From Geodermatophilus siccatus (lineage in GTDB: Bacteria; Actinomycetota; Actinomycetes; Mycobacteriales; Geodermatophilaceae), in assembly GCF_900103785.1 (NCBI RefSeq), contig NZ_FNHE01000007.1, forward strand, positions 62,001 through 126,000: 64,000 bases of DNA. The letters are read 5' to 3'. Each line of letters opens with the position of its first letter. The stretch's first letter is position 1. Under the pieces are notes generated by a model, which was given only the letters and a program-made list of their open reading frames with translations, ran no database searches and was not told the origin of the DNA. Of this stretch, positions 17,900 to 26,432 are shown piece after piece. The translations under genes were made by a program, and so were the position numbers.

Positions 17900-19470
17900 T
17901 GGTCCGCACCGTCCCCGGGCGCACCGACCGCGTCGTCGTCGTGGGCGCCGGCCTCGCCGGGCTGTCGGCGGCCCTGCGGCTGCGCGGCGCCGGCCGGGAG
18001 GTCACCGTCGTCGAACGCGCCTCCGGCCCCGGCGGGCGCGCCGGGCGGATCGAGGAGCGCGGCTACGCCCTCGACACCGGCCCGTCGGTGTTCACCGCCC
18101 CGGAGCTGGTCGCCGACACCCTCGCCGCGGTCGGCGAGAAGCTCGAGGACCGGCTGCAGGTGGTCCCCCTGCAGACCACCTACCGGGCACAGTTCGCCGA
18201 CGGCTCGCAGTTGGACGTGCACGCCGACGTCGACGCGTTCGCCGCCGAGGTCGAGGCGCTGTGCGGGCCCGCCGAGGCGGCCGCGCTGCGCCGGTACCTG
18301 GCCGACCTGGCCGAGCTCTACCGGCTGCAGCTGAGCACCTTCATCGACCGCAACCTCGACACCCCGCTGGACCTGCTCGGCCCCGAGCTGGTGCAGCTGG
18401 CCCGGCGCGGCGGCTTCGGCCGGCTGTCCCGGCACGTCGAGCGGCACTTCACCGACGACCGGCTGCGCCGGCTGTTCAGCTTCCAGGCCCTCTATGCCGG
18501 GGTCTCGCCGTACCGCGCGATCGCCGCCTACGCGGTCATCGCCCAGCTCGACATCGGCGCCGGCGTCTGGCACCCCGTCGGCGGGATCGCCGCCGTCCCC
18601 CGCGCGATGGCCGCCGCGGCCGCCGACGCCGGTGTGACCCTGCGCCACGACACCGAGGTGCGGGAGCTGGAGGTCAGCGGGTCGCGGGTCACCGGCGTGC
18701 TGCTGGGCGACGGCGAGCGGCTGCCCGCGGACGCCGTCGTCGTCACCGTCGACCGGCCGGAGACGCTGGTGCCCGGCTTCCGGCGGCTGCGGCGGCCGGT
18801 GTACTCGCCGTCCTGCGTGGCCGTGCACGTCGGCGTCCGCAGCGAGCTCCCCGGCCAGGCGCACCACACGATCAGCTTCGGCGCCGCGTGGCGCGAGGTC
18901 TTCGCCGAGCTGACCCGCGACGGCCGGCTCCTCGGCGGGGGTCCCGGGACTCGGCGGGGGAAGATCATGACCGACCCGAGCCTGCTGGTCAGCATGCCGT
19001 CGCGCACCGACCGCAGCCTCGCCCCCGAGGGCGGCCAGGTGCTGAGCATCGTCGCGCCCACCCCGAACCTGGACCCGCACAGCGGCGGCAACCCCGACCT
19101 GGACTGGACGACGCTGGGCCCCCGCTACCGCGACGAGGTGCTGGGCGTGCTGGAGGAGCGCGGCTGGACCGGGCTGACCGGCGCGATCGAGGTCGAGCAC
19201 GTCGACACCCCGCTGACCTGGGCGGCGCAGGGCATGGCCGCGGGGACGCCGTTCGCGCTGGCGCACACCTTCGGCCAGACCGGCCCGTTCCGGACACCGA
19301 CGCTGCCCCGCCGCGGCCCGGAGAACGTGGTCCTCGCCGGCTCGTCGGTGCAGCCCGGCGTCGGCGTGCCCATGGTCGTCATCAGCGGCCGGTTGGCCGC
19401 AGAGAGGATCACCGGACGGGTCCGGCCATCCCCGCGGAACTGGCCGGACCCGGGAACGGGCAGCCGATGA
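17899..19470 (+). CDS. crtI: Phytoene desaturase
   Basis: A 523-residue CrtI-type flavoenzyme that introduces double bonds into phytoene to give lycopene. It has the FAD motif VVVVGAGLAGLSAALRLRGAG, the E-x-x-x-G-G-R-A-G segment of the family (VVERASGPGGRAG), the conserved FSFQALYAGVSPYRA, and the C-terminal motif VVLAGSSVQPGVGVPMVV. ATG at 17899 shares its A with the TGA of crtE, and its own end overlaps crtB, so the three genes form a tightly coupled unit. Number of desaturation steps is not visible. Confidence 0.94.
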   Translation: MVRTVPGRTDRVVVVGAGLAGLSAALRLRGAGREVTVVERASGPGGRAGRIEERGYALDTGPSVFTAPELVADTLAAVGEKLEDRLQVVPLQTTYRAQFADGSQLDVHADVDAFAAEVEALCGPAEAAALRRYLADLAELYRLQLSTFIDRNLDTPLDLLGPELVQLARRGGFGRLSRHVERHFTDDRLRRLFSFQALYAGVSPYRAIAAYAVIAQLDIGAGVWHPVGGIAAVPRAMAAAAADAGVTLRHDTEVRELEVSGSRVTGVLLGDGERLPADAVVVTVDRPETLVPGFRRLRRPVYSPSCVAVHVGVRSELPGQAHHTISFGAAWREVFAELTRDGRLLGGGPGTRRGKIMTDPSLLVSMPSRTDRSLAPEGGQVLSIVAPTPNLDPHSGGNPDLDWTTLGPRYRDEVLGVLEERGWTGLTGAIEVEHVDTPLTWAAQGMAAGTPFALAHTFGQTGPFRTPTLPRRGPENVVLAGSSVQPGVGVPMVVISGRLAAERITGRVRPSPRNWPDPGTGSR

Positions 19471-20420
19471 CCCTCACCGACCCGCCGCGCACGCAGGCCG
19501 AGCGGCAGGCCCACCTCGACGCCGCCTACCGGCACTGCGCGGCGATCAACGCCGAGCACGGCAAGAGCTACCACCTGGCCACCCGGCTGCTCACCCCGGA
19601 CCGGCGCCCGGCGGTCCACGCGCTCTACGCCGCCGCCCGCACCGCGGACGACCTCGTCGACCACCCCGGCGCCGACCCGGCCGGCGACCTCGCCGAGTGG
19701 TCCCGCGCGGTGCTGGCCGAGCTGGAGGCCGGCTGGTCCGACGACCCGGTGCGCCTCGCCCTGGTGCACACCTACCGCCGGTACGACATCGCCGTCGAGC
19801 ACCTGGTCGACTTCCTCGCCGCGATGACCAGCGACCTCGACGTCACCGGGTACGCCGACATGGACGCCCTCGACCGGTACATGTGGGGCTCGGCGTCGGT
19901 CATCGGCCTGCAGGTGCTGCCCGTGCTCGGCACCGCCCGGGGCGTGGCCCGCGAGGAGGCCGCCCCGCACGCCATCGCGCTGGGCGAGGCCTTCCAGCTG
20001 ACCAACTTCCTGCGCGACGTCGCCGAGGACGTCGACCGGGGCCGGGTCTACCTGCCCGCCGACCTCATGGCCGCGCACGGCGTCACCCGCGAGCAACTCG
20101 CCGAGAAGCGGTACGACACCCACTTCCGGGAGCTGATGCGGGAGATGGTCGCCATCGTGCGCCGCCGCTACGACGACGCCGCCCCCGGGACGCCGATGCT
20201 CGCGCCGGAGTCCCGCGACTGCGTGCGCGCCGCCACCGACCTCTACGGCGGCATCCTCACCGAGATCGAGCGGGCCGACTACCGGGTGCTCGACCGCCGG
20301 GTGCGGGTGTCCAGGCCACGGCGTCTGGCGGTGTTCGCCCGCCGGTTGACCGCCGCCCAGCTGGCCAGGGTCAGGGTCACCATGGCGAAGCCGAACAGCA
20401 GGTCCTCGACCGGCGCGTAG
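19467..20420 (+). CDS. crtB: Phytoene synthase
   Basis: A 317-residue squalene/phytoene synthase that joins two GGPP molecules. The aspartate-rich motifs are ARTADDLVDHP and FLRDVAEDVDRGRVYLP, with the usual RYDIAVEHL and YMWGSASVIG between them. ATG overlaps the crtI stop (ATGA). The last 142 bases run antisense to the 3' end of the convergent lycopene cyclase subunit, so the C-terminal 47 residues (from about RADYRVLDRR on) lie in a two-strand coding overlap. Length is normal for the family, so the overlap is not an artefact of a missed stop. Confidence 0.94.
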   Translation: MTLTDPPRTQAERQAHLDAAYRHCAAINAEHGKSYHLATRLLTPDRRPAVHALYAAARTADDLVDHPGADPAGDLAEWSRAVLAELEAGWSDDPVRLALVHTYRRYDIAVEHLVDFLAAMTSDLDVTGYADMDALDRYMWGSASVIGLQVLPVLGTARGVAREEAAPHAIALGEAFQLTNFLRDVAEDVDRGRVYLPADLMAAHGVTREQLAEKRYDTHFRELMREMVAIVRRRYDDAAPGTPMLAPESRDCVRAATDLYGGILTEIERADYRVLDRRVRVSRPRRLAVFARRLTAAQLARVRVTMAKPNSRSSTGA

Positions 20421-20626
20421 GCGATCCGCGGGCCCCAGATGGTGTCCGGGTCGTAGGTGACGACGTCCAGCCCGGTCAGCACGCCGTTCATGAGCAGCTG
20501 GAACGTGACGATGATCGCGTAGGCCACCCAGAACACTGGCCGGGTGACCATGCGGGTGCGGTAGACGGCCAGGTCCAGCCCGAGGACGGCGAGCACCGCG
20601 GTGACCGCGAGGGCGCTGTAGCTCAC
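20279..20626 (-). CDS. crtYd: Lycopene cyclase subunit, CrtYd/LbtB type
   Basis: A 115-residue membrane protein of the heterodimeric lycopene cyclase family. It shows three hydrophobic segments and the signature WGPRIAYAPVEDLLFG; the P-x-E-D/E element is the likely catalytic core shared with its partner subunit. GTG at 20626 overlaps the stop of the partner (GTGA). Its final part is antisense to crtB. Together with its partner it should cyclise lycopene ends. Whether β-, γ- or ε-rings form cannot be read from sequence. Confidence 0.88.
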   Translation of the reverse strand: MSYSALAVTAVLAVLGLDLAVYRTRMVTRPVFWVAYAIIVTFQLLMNGVLTGLDVVTYDPDTIWGPRIAYAPVEDLLFGFAMVTLTLASWAAVNRRANTARRRGLDTRTRRSSTR

Positions 20627-20973
20627 CGGCCGGTCCCGGCTTCCTCAGCCGGGTACCCGGCGTCCCAGCCGGTGACCTTGCGCACGGCCTCCAGCGCCAG
20701 CACCGAGCACAGCGGGACGACGAGGAAGAACAGCACCTCCTCGACCGGGATGCCGCCGGGCAGCCGGACGCCGAGGGTCAGCCGGTCGGAGTAGTCCCAG
20801 TGGCCCTGCGCGATCGCGTACAGCACCCAGACGACGAAGACGGCGAACTCCGGCGCGACCGCGACCAGCAGCCGCCGCCAGCGGGCGTACACCCGCACTC
20901 GCAGCAGGAGCTCGAGCGGCGCGGTGACGACCAGGCAGCCGGCCAGCAGCGCGAGGTAGGTCAGCTGCCCCAT
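20623..20973 (-). CDS. crtYc: Lycopene cyclase subunit, CrtYc/LbtA type
   Basis: A 116-residue membrane protein, first of the two cyclase subunits. Features are an N-terminal span ([20 protein letters not shown]), the segment [17 protein letters not shown] and the signature [19 protein letters not shown], typical of CrtYc and of the N-terminal half of fused CrtY-B cyclases. Transcription runs toward crtB, opposite to the crtEIB unit. The gene start lies just 10 bases from the end of the Rv2175c-type gene, so both may share one transcript. Confidence 0.9.
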   Translation of the reverse strand: MGQLTYLALLAGCLVVTAPLELLLRVRVYARWRRLLVAVAPEFAVFVVWVLYAIAQGHWDYSDRLTLGVRLPGGIPVEEVLFFLVVPLCSVLALEAVRKVTGWDAGYPAEEAGTGR

Positions 20974-20983
20974 CTGTCGGCGC

Positions 20984-21307
20984 TCAGAACGCCAGGGCCT
21001 GGGCGCGCCGGGTGACCTCGGTGTGCCGGTCGCTGCGCAGCGCCTCCACGGGCGTGCCCGGCAGCGTGTCGTCGGCGCGGAACAGCCACTCGAAGACCTC
21101 CGCGTCGCTGAACCCGCCGTCCTTGAGCACGGTGATCAGGCCGGGCAGGTGCTTGAGGACGGCGCCGTCCTGGAGGAAGTCGGCCGGGATCCGGCTGTTG
21201 CCGCTGCCGGGGACGGCCATGAGCTTGTGCTCGCGCAACAGCTGGCGGACCCGGTTCGGCGAGACCCCCAGTACAGCGGCGACCTCAGCGGGGGTGAGCG
21301 TCTCCAT
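20984..21307 (-). CDS. Rv2175c-family winged-helix DNA-binding protein
   Basis: A 107-residue protein matching the M. tuberculosis Rv2175c family, whose known member binds DNA through a winged helix and is a substrate of kinase PknL. The N-terminal helix-turn-helix is [20 protein letters not shown] followed by [14 protein letters not shown], and the C-terminal domain contains [20 protein letters not shown] and [15 protein letters not shown] at 21307 is the natural start; the longer frame upstream is antisense to the glyA leader. A PASTA kinase lies 2 kb away, as pknL does in mycobacteria. The Thr near the N-terminus is a plausible phosphosite (inference). Confidence 0.88.
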   Translation of the reverse strand: METLTPAEVAAVLGVSPNRVRQLLREHKLMAVPGSGNSRIPADFLQDGAVLKHLPGLITVLKDGGFSDAEVFEWLFRADDTLPGTPVEALRSDRHTEVTRRAQALAF

Positions 21308-21392
21308 GACGTCCGAGCCTATGACCCCCCCGCGGTTCGCCGTGCCGGGGACGCCGACCCGCCGTCCAGCTGCCCCGATACCATGGGGCGGG

Positions 21393-21466
21393 GCCGTGAC
21401 TGGCGCTGCTGAGGTGGACCACCACCGGGGAGCGGTCCGCACCACCCCGCCGGGCGCCTGGGCACC
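21393..21466 (+). promoter_or_regulatory. ZTP (pfl) riboswitch upstream of glyA
   Basis: The leader carries the pfl consensus in order: GCCGTGACTGGCG, a small hairpin around AGGTGGACCACC, then CCGGGGAGCGG and finally CCGCCGGGCGCCTGGGCA, with the loop residues expected to form the inter-domain pseudoknot. This aptamer binds ZTP/ZMP and turns on one-carbon and purine genes when folate is short. Location 31 bases before the glyA ATG fits translational or short-range control. Recognition is by sequence pattern only; a covariance search would settle it. Confidence 0.9.
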
Positions 21467-21497
21467 CACTCGTCGTCCCCTCGCGCTGGAGCCCTCC

Positions 21498-22979
21498 ATG
21501 ACCGACGTCAGCACCCACGCCACCGCACCCTCCGACGCCGCCCTGCCCCACGCCGACGTCGCCTCCGCCGCCTACCGCAGCGCGCTGCAGGTCATCGGGG
21601 CCGTGGAGCCCCGGGTGGCCGACGCGATCGGCGCGGAGCTCGCCGACCAGCGGGCCTCGCTGAAGCTGATCGCCAGCGAGAACTACGCCAGCCCCGCCGT
21701 GCTGCTCACCATGGGGAACTGGCTGTCGGACAAGTACGCCGAGGGCACCGTCGGGCACCGCTTCTACGCCGGCTGCCAGAACGTCGACACCGTCGAGGCG
21801 CTGGCCGCCGAGCACGCCCGCGAGCTGTTCGGCGCCCCGCACGCCTACGTGCAGCCGCACTCGGGCATCGACGCCAACCTGGTCGCCTTCTGGGCGGTGC
21901 TGGCCTCCCGCGTCGAGTCCCCGGCCCTGGAGAAGGCCGGCGTCCGGCACGTCAACGAGCTGACCGACGCCGACTGGTCGGCGCTGCGCCACCAGCTCGG
22001 CGACCAGCGGATGCTCGGCATGTCCCTGGACGCCGGCGGCCACCTCACCCACGGCTTCCGGCCGAACATCAGCGGCAAGATGTTCGAGCAGTCCTCCTAC
22101 GGGACCGACCCCGAGTCCGGGCTGCTGGACTACGACGCCGTCCGCGAGCGGGCCCGCGAGTTCCGGCCGCTGATCCTCATGGCCGGCTACTCCGCCTACC
22201 CGCGCCGGGTGGACTTCGCCCGGATGCGCGAGATCGCCGACGAGGTGGGCGCCACGCTGGTCGTCGACATGGCCCACTTCGCCGGCCTGGTCGCCGGGAA
22301 GGTCTTCACCGGCGACTTCGACCCCGTGCCGCACGCCCACGTCGTCACCACCACGACGCACAAGTCGTTGCGCGGCCCGCGCGGCGGCATGGTGCTGGCC
22401 CAGCCCGAGTACGCCGACGCCGTCGACCGCGGCTGCCCGATGGTGCTCGGCGGTCCGCTGCCGCACGTCATGGCCGCCAAGGCGGTCGCCTTCGCCGAGG
22501 CCCGGCAGCCCGCCTTCGCCGGGTACGCGCAGCGCATCGTCGACAACGCCGTCTCCCTCGCCGAGGGGCTGACCCGCCGCGGCGCGCGGCTGGTCACCGG
22601 CGGCACCGACAACCACCTGGTGCTCGTCGACGTCTCCGGCTTCGGCCTCACCGGTCGCCAGGCGGAGTCCGCGCTGCTGGACGCGGGCATCGTGACCAAC
22701 CGCAACGCCGTCCCGGCCGACCCGAACGGTGCCTGGTACACCTCCGGCATCCGGCTGGGCACCCCGGCGCTGACCACCCGCGGCTTCGGGGCGGACGAGT
22801 TCGACCGCACCGCCGAGCTGATCGTCGACGTCCTGTCGAACACGACGCCGACCGCCACCCGGGACGGGGCGCCGTCCAAGGCCAGGTACGCGACCGCCGA
22901 CGGCCTGGCCGACCGGACCCGCGACGCGGCCGCCGAGCTGCTGGACCGCCACCCGCTCTACCCCGGCCTGGAGCTCTGA
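21498..22979 (+). CDS. glyA: Serine hydroxymethyltransferase, long form
   Basis: PLP enzyme converting serine and THF to glycine and 5,10-methylene-THF. The start of the core is [19 protein letters not shown], followed by [18 protein letters not shown]; the PLP lysine lies in [16 protein letters not shown] near residue 289. At 493 residues it is about 70 longer than the E. coli enzyme. The extra sequence includes a block after [18 protein letters not shown] that runs to about [12 protein letters not shown]. This long form is known in some actinobacteria and in chlamydiae. A ZTP riboswitch precedes it. It interrupts the Rv2175c-pknL neighbour pair of mycobacteria. Confidence 0.94.
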   Translation: MTDVSTHATAPSDAALPHADVASAAYRSALQVIGAVEPRVADAIGAELADQRASLKLIASENYASPAVLLTMGNWLSDKYAEGTVGHRFYAGCQNVDTVEALAAEHARELFGAPHAYVQPHSGIDANLVAFWAVLASRVESPALEKAGVRHVNELTDADWSALRHQLGDQRMLGMSLDAGGHLTHGFRPNISGKMFEQSSYGTDPESGLLDYDAVRERAREFRPLILMAGYSAYPRRVDFARMREIADEVGATLVVDMAHFAGLVAGKVFTGDFDPVPHAHVVTTTTHKSLRGPRGGMVLAQPEYADAVDRGCPMVLGGPLPHVMAAKAVAFAEARQPAFAGYAQRIVDNAVSLAEGLTRRGARLVTGGTDNHLVLVDVSGFGLTGRQAESALLDAGIVTNRNAVPADPNGAWYTSGIRLGTPALTTRGFGADEFDRTAELIVDVLSNTTPTATRDGAPSKARYATADGLADRTRDAAAELLDRHPLYPGLEL

Positions 22980-22998
22980 GGGAAGGGACGCGGTCTCA

Positions 22999-23038
22999 GG
23001 TCCCGCCTCGAGGGGCCGGAGGCTCCCCGAGGCGGGAC
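22999..23038 (+). terminator. Hairpin terminator after glyA
   Basis: GTCCCGCCTCG and CGAGGCGGGAC pair around AGGGGCCGGAGGCTCCC, which itself can pair GGGG with CCCC. The element is 20 bases past the glyA stop and lacks a U-tract. Its GGGGCCGGAGGCTCCCC segment recurs at 23133. Confidence 0.6.
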
Positions 23039-23043
23039 GGTCG

Positions 23044-23097
23044 AAGGACCCCCTGCCCCCACCGCTCGCGAGCTCGCGGTGGGCCCCTGCAGGGGGC
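23044..23097. repeat. Family I hairpin repeat, plus orientation
   Basis: AAGGACCCCCTGCCCC, CACCG, CTCGCGAGCTCGCGG and GGGCCCCTGCAGGGGG match the family I consensus. Here it is detached from a stop codon, lying 65 bases beyond the glyA TGA. Confidence 0.7.
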
Positions 23098-23202
23098 CGA
23101 CGCGGCACGTGGCCGCGGGTCGCGCCGAGCGGGGGGCCGGAGGCTCCCCCGAGGCGGGACGGGGTGGGGCTCCGCGTGGGCCGACGCGGCACGTGGCCGC
23201 GG
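23095..23202. repeat. Direct repeats with CACGTG core, family III
   Basis: An identical 24-base unit (GGCCGACGCGGCACGTGG plus CCGCGG) lies at 23095-23118 and 23179-23202. Between them, at 23133-23162, is a second copy of the GGGGCCGGAGGCTCCCC-type segment already present at 23012-23040, with one extra C. The whole 22980-23310 gap is thus built of two overlapping repeat pairs and holds no gene. Confidence 0.75.
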
Positions 23203-23203
23203 T

Positions 23204-23252
23204 GACGTCCGGAGGACGTCGGTGTAGGTGTGACGGGTGAACCCGTCACACC
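23204..23252. promoter_or_regulatory. Two adjacent perfect inverted repeats upstream of the PASTA kinase
   Basis: GACGTCC-GGA-GGACGTC at 23204-23220 is a 7-base inverted repeat. GGTGTGACGGGT-GA-ACCCGTCACACC at 23227-23252 is a perfect 12-base inverted repeat. They lie 59-107 bases before the kinase start. The tight symmetry and the 2-base centre look like regulator operators, though a short RNA hairpin is an alternative. Confidence 0.6.
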
Positions 23253-23310
23253 GGCCGGCGCTCCGCGTGTACGGGCGGCGCAGCGCCGACCCGCTCCTAC
23301 ACTCGGCCGG

Positions 23311-25305
23311 GTGGACACCGCCGTGACCGACCCCGTGGTCGGCCTCGTCCTCGAGGGGAGGTACCTGCTCGAGGAGCGCCTCGCCCGAGGCGGCATGTCC
23401 ACCGTCTACGCCGCCACCGACCTCCGGCTGCACCGCACCGTCGCGGTCAAGGTCATGGCCGAGCACCTGGCGCACGACCCGACGTTCGTCGACCGGTTCA
23501 CCCGCGAGGCGCGGGCCGCGGCGATGCTCAGCCACCCCAACGTCGTGTCGGTCAGCGACCAGGGCAGCGACCAGGGCCTGGTGTTCCTGGTGATGGAGCT
23601 GGTCCGCGGCCGCACGCTGCGCGACCTGCTGCAGGCCCGCGGCCGGCTCACCGTCGCCGAGGCCTTCGCCGTCCTGGAGCCGGTGCTCTCCGGGCTCACC
23701 GCCGCCCACCGCGCCGGGATCGTGCACCGCGACATCAAGCCCGAGAACGTGCTCATCGGCGCCGACGGCGTGGTGAAGGTCGCCGACTTCGGCCTGGCCC
23801 GCGCGCTCACCGGCACCGGGCAGACCAGCCACACCGGCGGCGTGCTCATCGGCACCGTCGCCTACCTCTCCCCCGAGCAGCTCGAGCGCGGCAAGGCCGA
23901 CGCCCGCAGCGACGTCTACGCCGCCGGTGTCGTGCTCTACGAGATGCTCACCGGCCACCCGCCCTACGGGGGCGACACCCCGCTGGCCGTGGCCTACCAG
24001 CACGTGCACCACGACATGCCCCGGCCGTCGGAGGAGGTGCCGGGCCTGCCGTGGGAGGTCGACGAGCTGGTCGCGCGCACCACCCGCCGCGAGCCGGCCA
24101 TCCGCCCGCTGGACGCCGGCGCGTTCCTCGCCGACCTCGAGGACGTGCGCACCGACCTGGCCATAGAGCGCGTCCCCGTCCCCACCGGGCGCGTCCCCGC
24201 CACCGCCGACACCCTGCGGCCGACCAACCGGCCCAGCCGCCCGACCCGGCACACCGGCGACCCGGCCGCTCCGCGTACCGAGGTGCTCGGCCCCGGTGGG
24301 ACCCGGCCCGGGCGCGCCAGCGGCCGGACCTCGATGCTGCCCGGGGCCGGCACGGGCACCGACCCGGGTGCACGGCGGCCCGCGCCCCAGCGCGCCCGCC
24401 CCGGCGTGCCGCCGCACATCCGCCGCCGCCGCGCCCGGCTCGCCGTCGCCCTCGTGCTGCTCACCGCGATCACCATCGGCGCGGTCGGCTGGTGGCTGGG
24501 GTCCGGCCGGTGGACGACGGTGCCGCAGCTGGCCGGCAAGGAGCAGGCCGCGGCGATCGACCTGCTGCAGGAGGCCGGGCTGACCCCCGACTGCTGCGAG
24601 GAGCGGTTCAGCGAGGACGTCGCCGACGGCGTGGTCATCTCCGCCGAGCCCGAGGGCGGCGAGGCCATCCGGGGCACCGACGTCCGGCTGGTGGTCTCCA
24701 AGGGCCCGGAGCGGTTCGAGGCGTCCCCGGACCTGGTGGGCCAGCCGCTGGACGCGGTCCGCACCGCGCTCGAGAAGGTCCCGGTGGTCGTCCAAGAGGT
24801 GCAGGACTACGACAACGAGGTGCCGGTCGGCCACGTGACCGGCTTCGACCCGGAGGCCGGCACCGAGCTCAAGCGCGACCAGGAGCTGGTGGTCTACGTC
24901 AGCCGCGGGCACGAGCCGGTGACCGTGCCGGCCGTCGTCGGGCTCTCCCCCGACGAGGCGACGGCCAACCTGGAGACGCTCGGGTTCGCCGTGGAGCGCA
25001 CCGAGGGCCGCAGCGCCGACGTCGACCCCGGCGAGGTCATGGCGGTCACCCCGGCCAGCGGCCAGCAGGCGCCCTACCGGAGCACGGTCACCCTGCAGGT
25101 GTCCGCGGGGCTGCCCCAGGTGCAGGTGCCCGACGTGGTCGGCCGCAGCCAGCAGGAGGCAGCCGCGCTCCTGCAGCAGGCCGGCCTGCAGGTGCAGGTC
25201 AGCCAGTTCTTCGGCGACCGGGTGATCCGGCAGAGCCCGGCCGCCGGGCAGACGGTCGACATCGGCACCCAGGTGACGATCCTGGTGACGTTCGAACGGG
25301 ACTGA
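23311..25305 (+). CDS. Membrane Ser/Thr kinase with four PASTA domains (PknL position)
   Basis: Hanks-type kinase of 664 residues. The cytoplasmic kinase domain (about 16-275) has LARGGMSTVYAATD (P-loop), VAVKVMAEHL (Lys), HRDIKPENVL (catalytic loop), DFGLARALTG and the activation loop through TVAYLSPEQL. An R/P/T-rich linker precedes a single span near 375-397. Four PASTA repeats follow (TVPQLAGKEQ, ASPDLVGQPL, TVPAVVGLSP, QVPDVVGRSQ), which bind muropeptides or lipid II in PknB-like kinases. Its slot corresponds to pknL (Rv2176), next to an Rv2175c-type target, yet PknL itself lacks PASTA repeats. GTG 23311 is chosen because upstream codons fall in the palindromes. Confidence 0.93.
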   Translation: MDTAVTDPVVGLVLEGRYLLEERLARGGMSTVYAATDLRLHRTVAVKVMAEHLAHDPTFVDRFTREARAAAMLSHPNVVSVSDQGSDQGLVFLVMELVRGRTLRDLLQARGRLTVAEAFAVLEPVLSGLTAAHRAGIVHRDIKPENVLIGADGVVKVADFGLARALTGTGQTSHTGGVLIGTVAYLSPEQLERGKADARSDVYAAGVVLYEMLTGHPPYGGDTPLAVAYQHVHHDMPRPSEEVPGLPWEVDELVARTTRREPAIRPLDAGAFLADLEDVRTDLAIERVPVPTGRVPATADTLRPTNRPSRPTRHTGDPAAPRTEVLGPGGTRPGRASGRTSMLPGAGTGTDPGARRPAPQRARPGVPPHIRRRRARLAVALVLLTAITIGAVGWWLGSGRWTTVPQLAGKEQAAAIDLLQEAGLTPDCCEERFSEDVADGVVISAEPEGGEAIRGTDVRLVVSKGPERFEASPDLVGQPLDAVRTALEKVPVVVQEVQDYDNEVPVGHVTGFDPEAGTELKRDQELVVYVSRGHEPVTVPAVVGLSPDEATANLETLGFAVERTEGRSADVDPGEVMAVTPASGQQAPYRSTVTLQVSAGLPQVQVPDVVGRSQQEAAALLQQAGLQVQVSQFFGDRVIRQSPAAGQTVDIGTQVTILVTFERD

Positions 25306-25328
25306 GGACGCTGCGTACTGCTGCGGGT

Positions 25329-26231
25329 GTGCCCCCCATCGGGGCGCACATCCAGATCAAGGGCGGGCTGGCCAAGGGCGGCCTGGCCTACACCGACGCC
25401 GTCGGCGCGCGGGCCGTGCAGGTCTTCGTCGGCAACCCGCGGGGCTGGAAGCTGACCGCGGGGGACCCGCGCCAGGACGCGCTGTTCACCGCGGGCTGCG
25501 CCGAGCGCGGGGTGCCCTCCTTCATCCACACGCCGTTCCTGGTCAACGTCGGCTCCCCCACCGAGGCGACCGTCGAGCAGTCGATCGCGACCATCGCGCA
25601 CAACCTCGCCCGCGGCGTCCAGCTCGGCTGCCAGGGCGTCGTCGTCCACGCCGGGTCCGCCGTCGGTGAGGACCGCTACGAGGACGCGCTGCGCCAGCTG
25701 CACGAGCGGCTGCTGCCGGTGCTCGAGGCCGCGCCGGACGACGGCCCGCGGCTGCTGGTCGAGCCGACGGCCGGTGGCGGCAGGTCGCTGGCCGCCACCG
25801 TCGAGGACCTCGGCCCGTACTTCGCCGCGCTCGAGCACCACCCACTGCTCGGCGTCTGCTTCGACACCTGCCACGCCTGGGCGGCCGGCCACGAGCTGAC
25901 CGCGCCCGGCGGCACGGCCGCGACCCTGGACGCGCTCGAGGCCGCCGTCGGCCCCGGCCGGCTGGGCCTGGTGCACGCCAACGACTCGCTCGACGAGTGC
26001 GGCTCCAAGCGGGACAGGCACACCACCATCGGCGCCGGCACGATCGGGGTGGCGCCGTTCGCGGAGCTGCTGGCCCACCCCTCGATGGCCGGCGTCCCGG
26101 TCGTCGTGGAGACGCCCAGCGAGCGGGACGGCGTGGCCTCGGCCGGGCACGCGGCCGACATCGCGCTGCTCAACGAGCTCGCGGTCCTCCGGACCGCACC
26201 GCGGCCAGGTGCCGTCCCCCTGGCGAGCTGA
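25329..26231 (+). CDS. nfo: Endonuclease IV (AP endonuclease)
   Basis: A 300-residue TIM-barrel zinc nuclease that cleaves 5' of abasic sites. Typical segments are the start IGAHIQIKGGLAKG, AVQVFVGNPRGWK, FIHTPFLVNVGSP, GVVVHAGSAVG, LLVEPTAGGG, GVCFDTCHAWAAG, GLVHANDSLDECGSKRDRH and VVVETPSERDG; together these hold the expected zinc-binding H, E and D residues. GTG at 25329 is 24 bases after the kinase stop, on the same strand. The codons for the last residues (near RTAPRPGAVPLAS) lie in an inverted family III repeat, so that tail may be recently acquired. Confidence 0.94.
   Translation: MPPIGAHIQIKGGLAKGGLAYTDAVGARAVQVFVGNPRGWKLTAGDPRQDALFTAGCAERGVPSFIHTPFLVNVGSPTEATVEQSIATIAHNLARGVQLGCQGVVVHAGSAVGEDRYEDALRQLHERLLPVLEAAPDDGPRLLVEPTAGGGRSLAATVEDLGPYFAALEHHPLLGVCFDTCHAWAAGHELTAPGGTAATLDALEAAVGPGRLGLVHANDSLDECGSKRDRHTTIGAGTIGVAPFAELLAHPSMAGVPVVVETPSERDGVASAGHAADIALLNELAVLRTAPRPGAVPLAS
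26197..26219. repeat. Family III repeat, inverted, within nfo 3' end
   Basis: The 23 bases are the exact reverse complement of 5134-5156. Here they are translated as part of the endonuclease C-terminus, which shows the repeat can enter coding ends. Confidence 0.75.
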
Positions 26232-26432
26232 GCTGCTGCGTCCCGCCTGCGCGGACCCCTCCGGGGCCCACTTCGGCGCGACAGGTCCCCCGAGACGGGC
26301 ATGGCGCGTCCGGGTGACACGCGGACATGACGCTGTGGGCCCGCGCGCTCACTTGCGGTAGTCCTCGCCGCACCGTTGGCTGCAGGGACCGCGGTCGCCC
26401 GGCCGCGGCGAAGCCGTCCGAGGAGCCGTCAC

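Noticed and set aside
23107-23112. CACGTG hexamers as regulator boxes
   Set aside because: They are part of the family III repeats and also occur away from promoters, so binding-site status is not supported.
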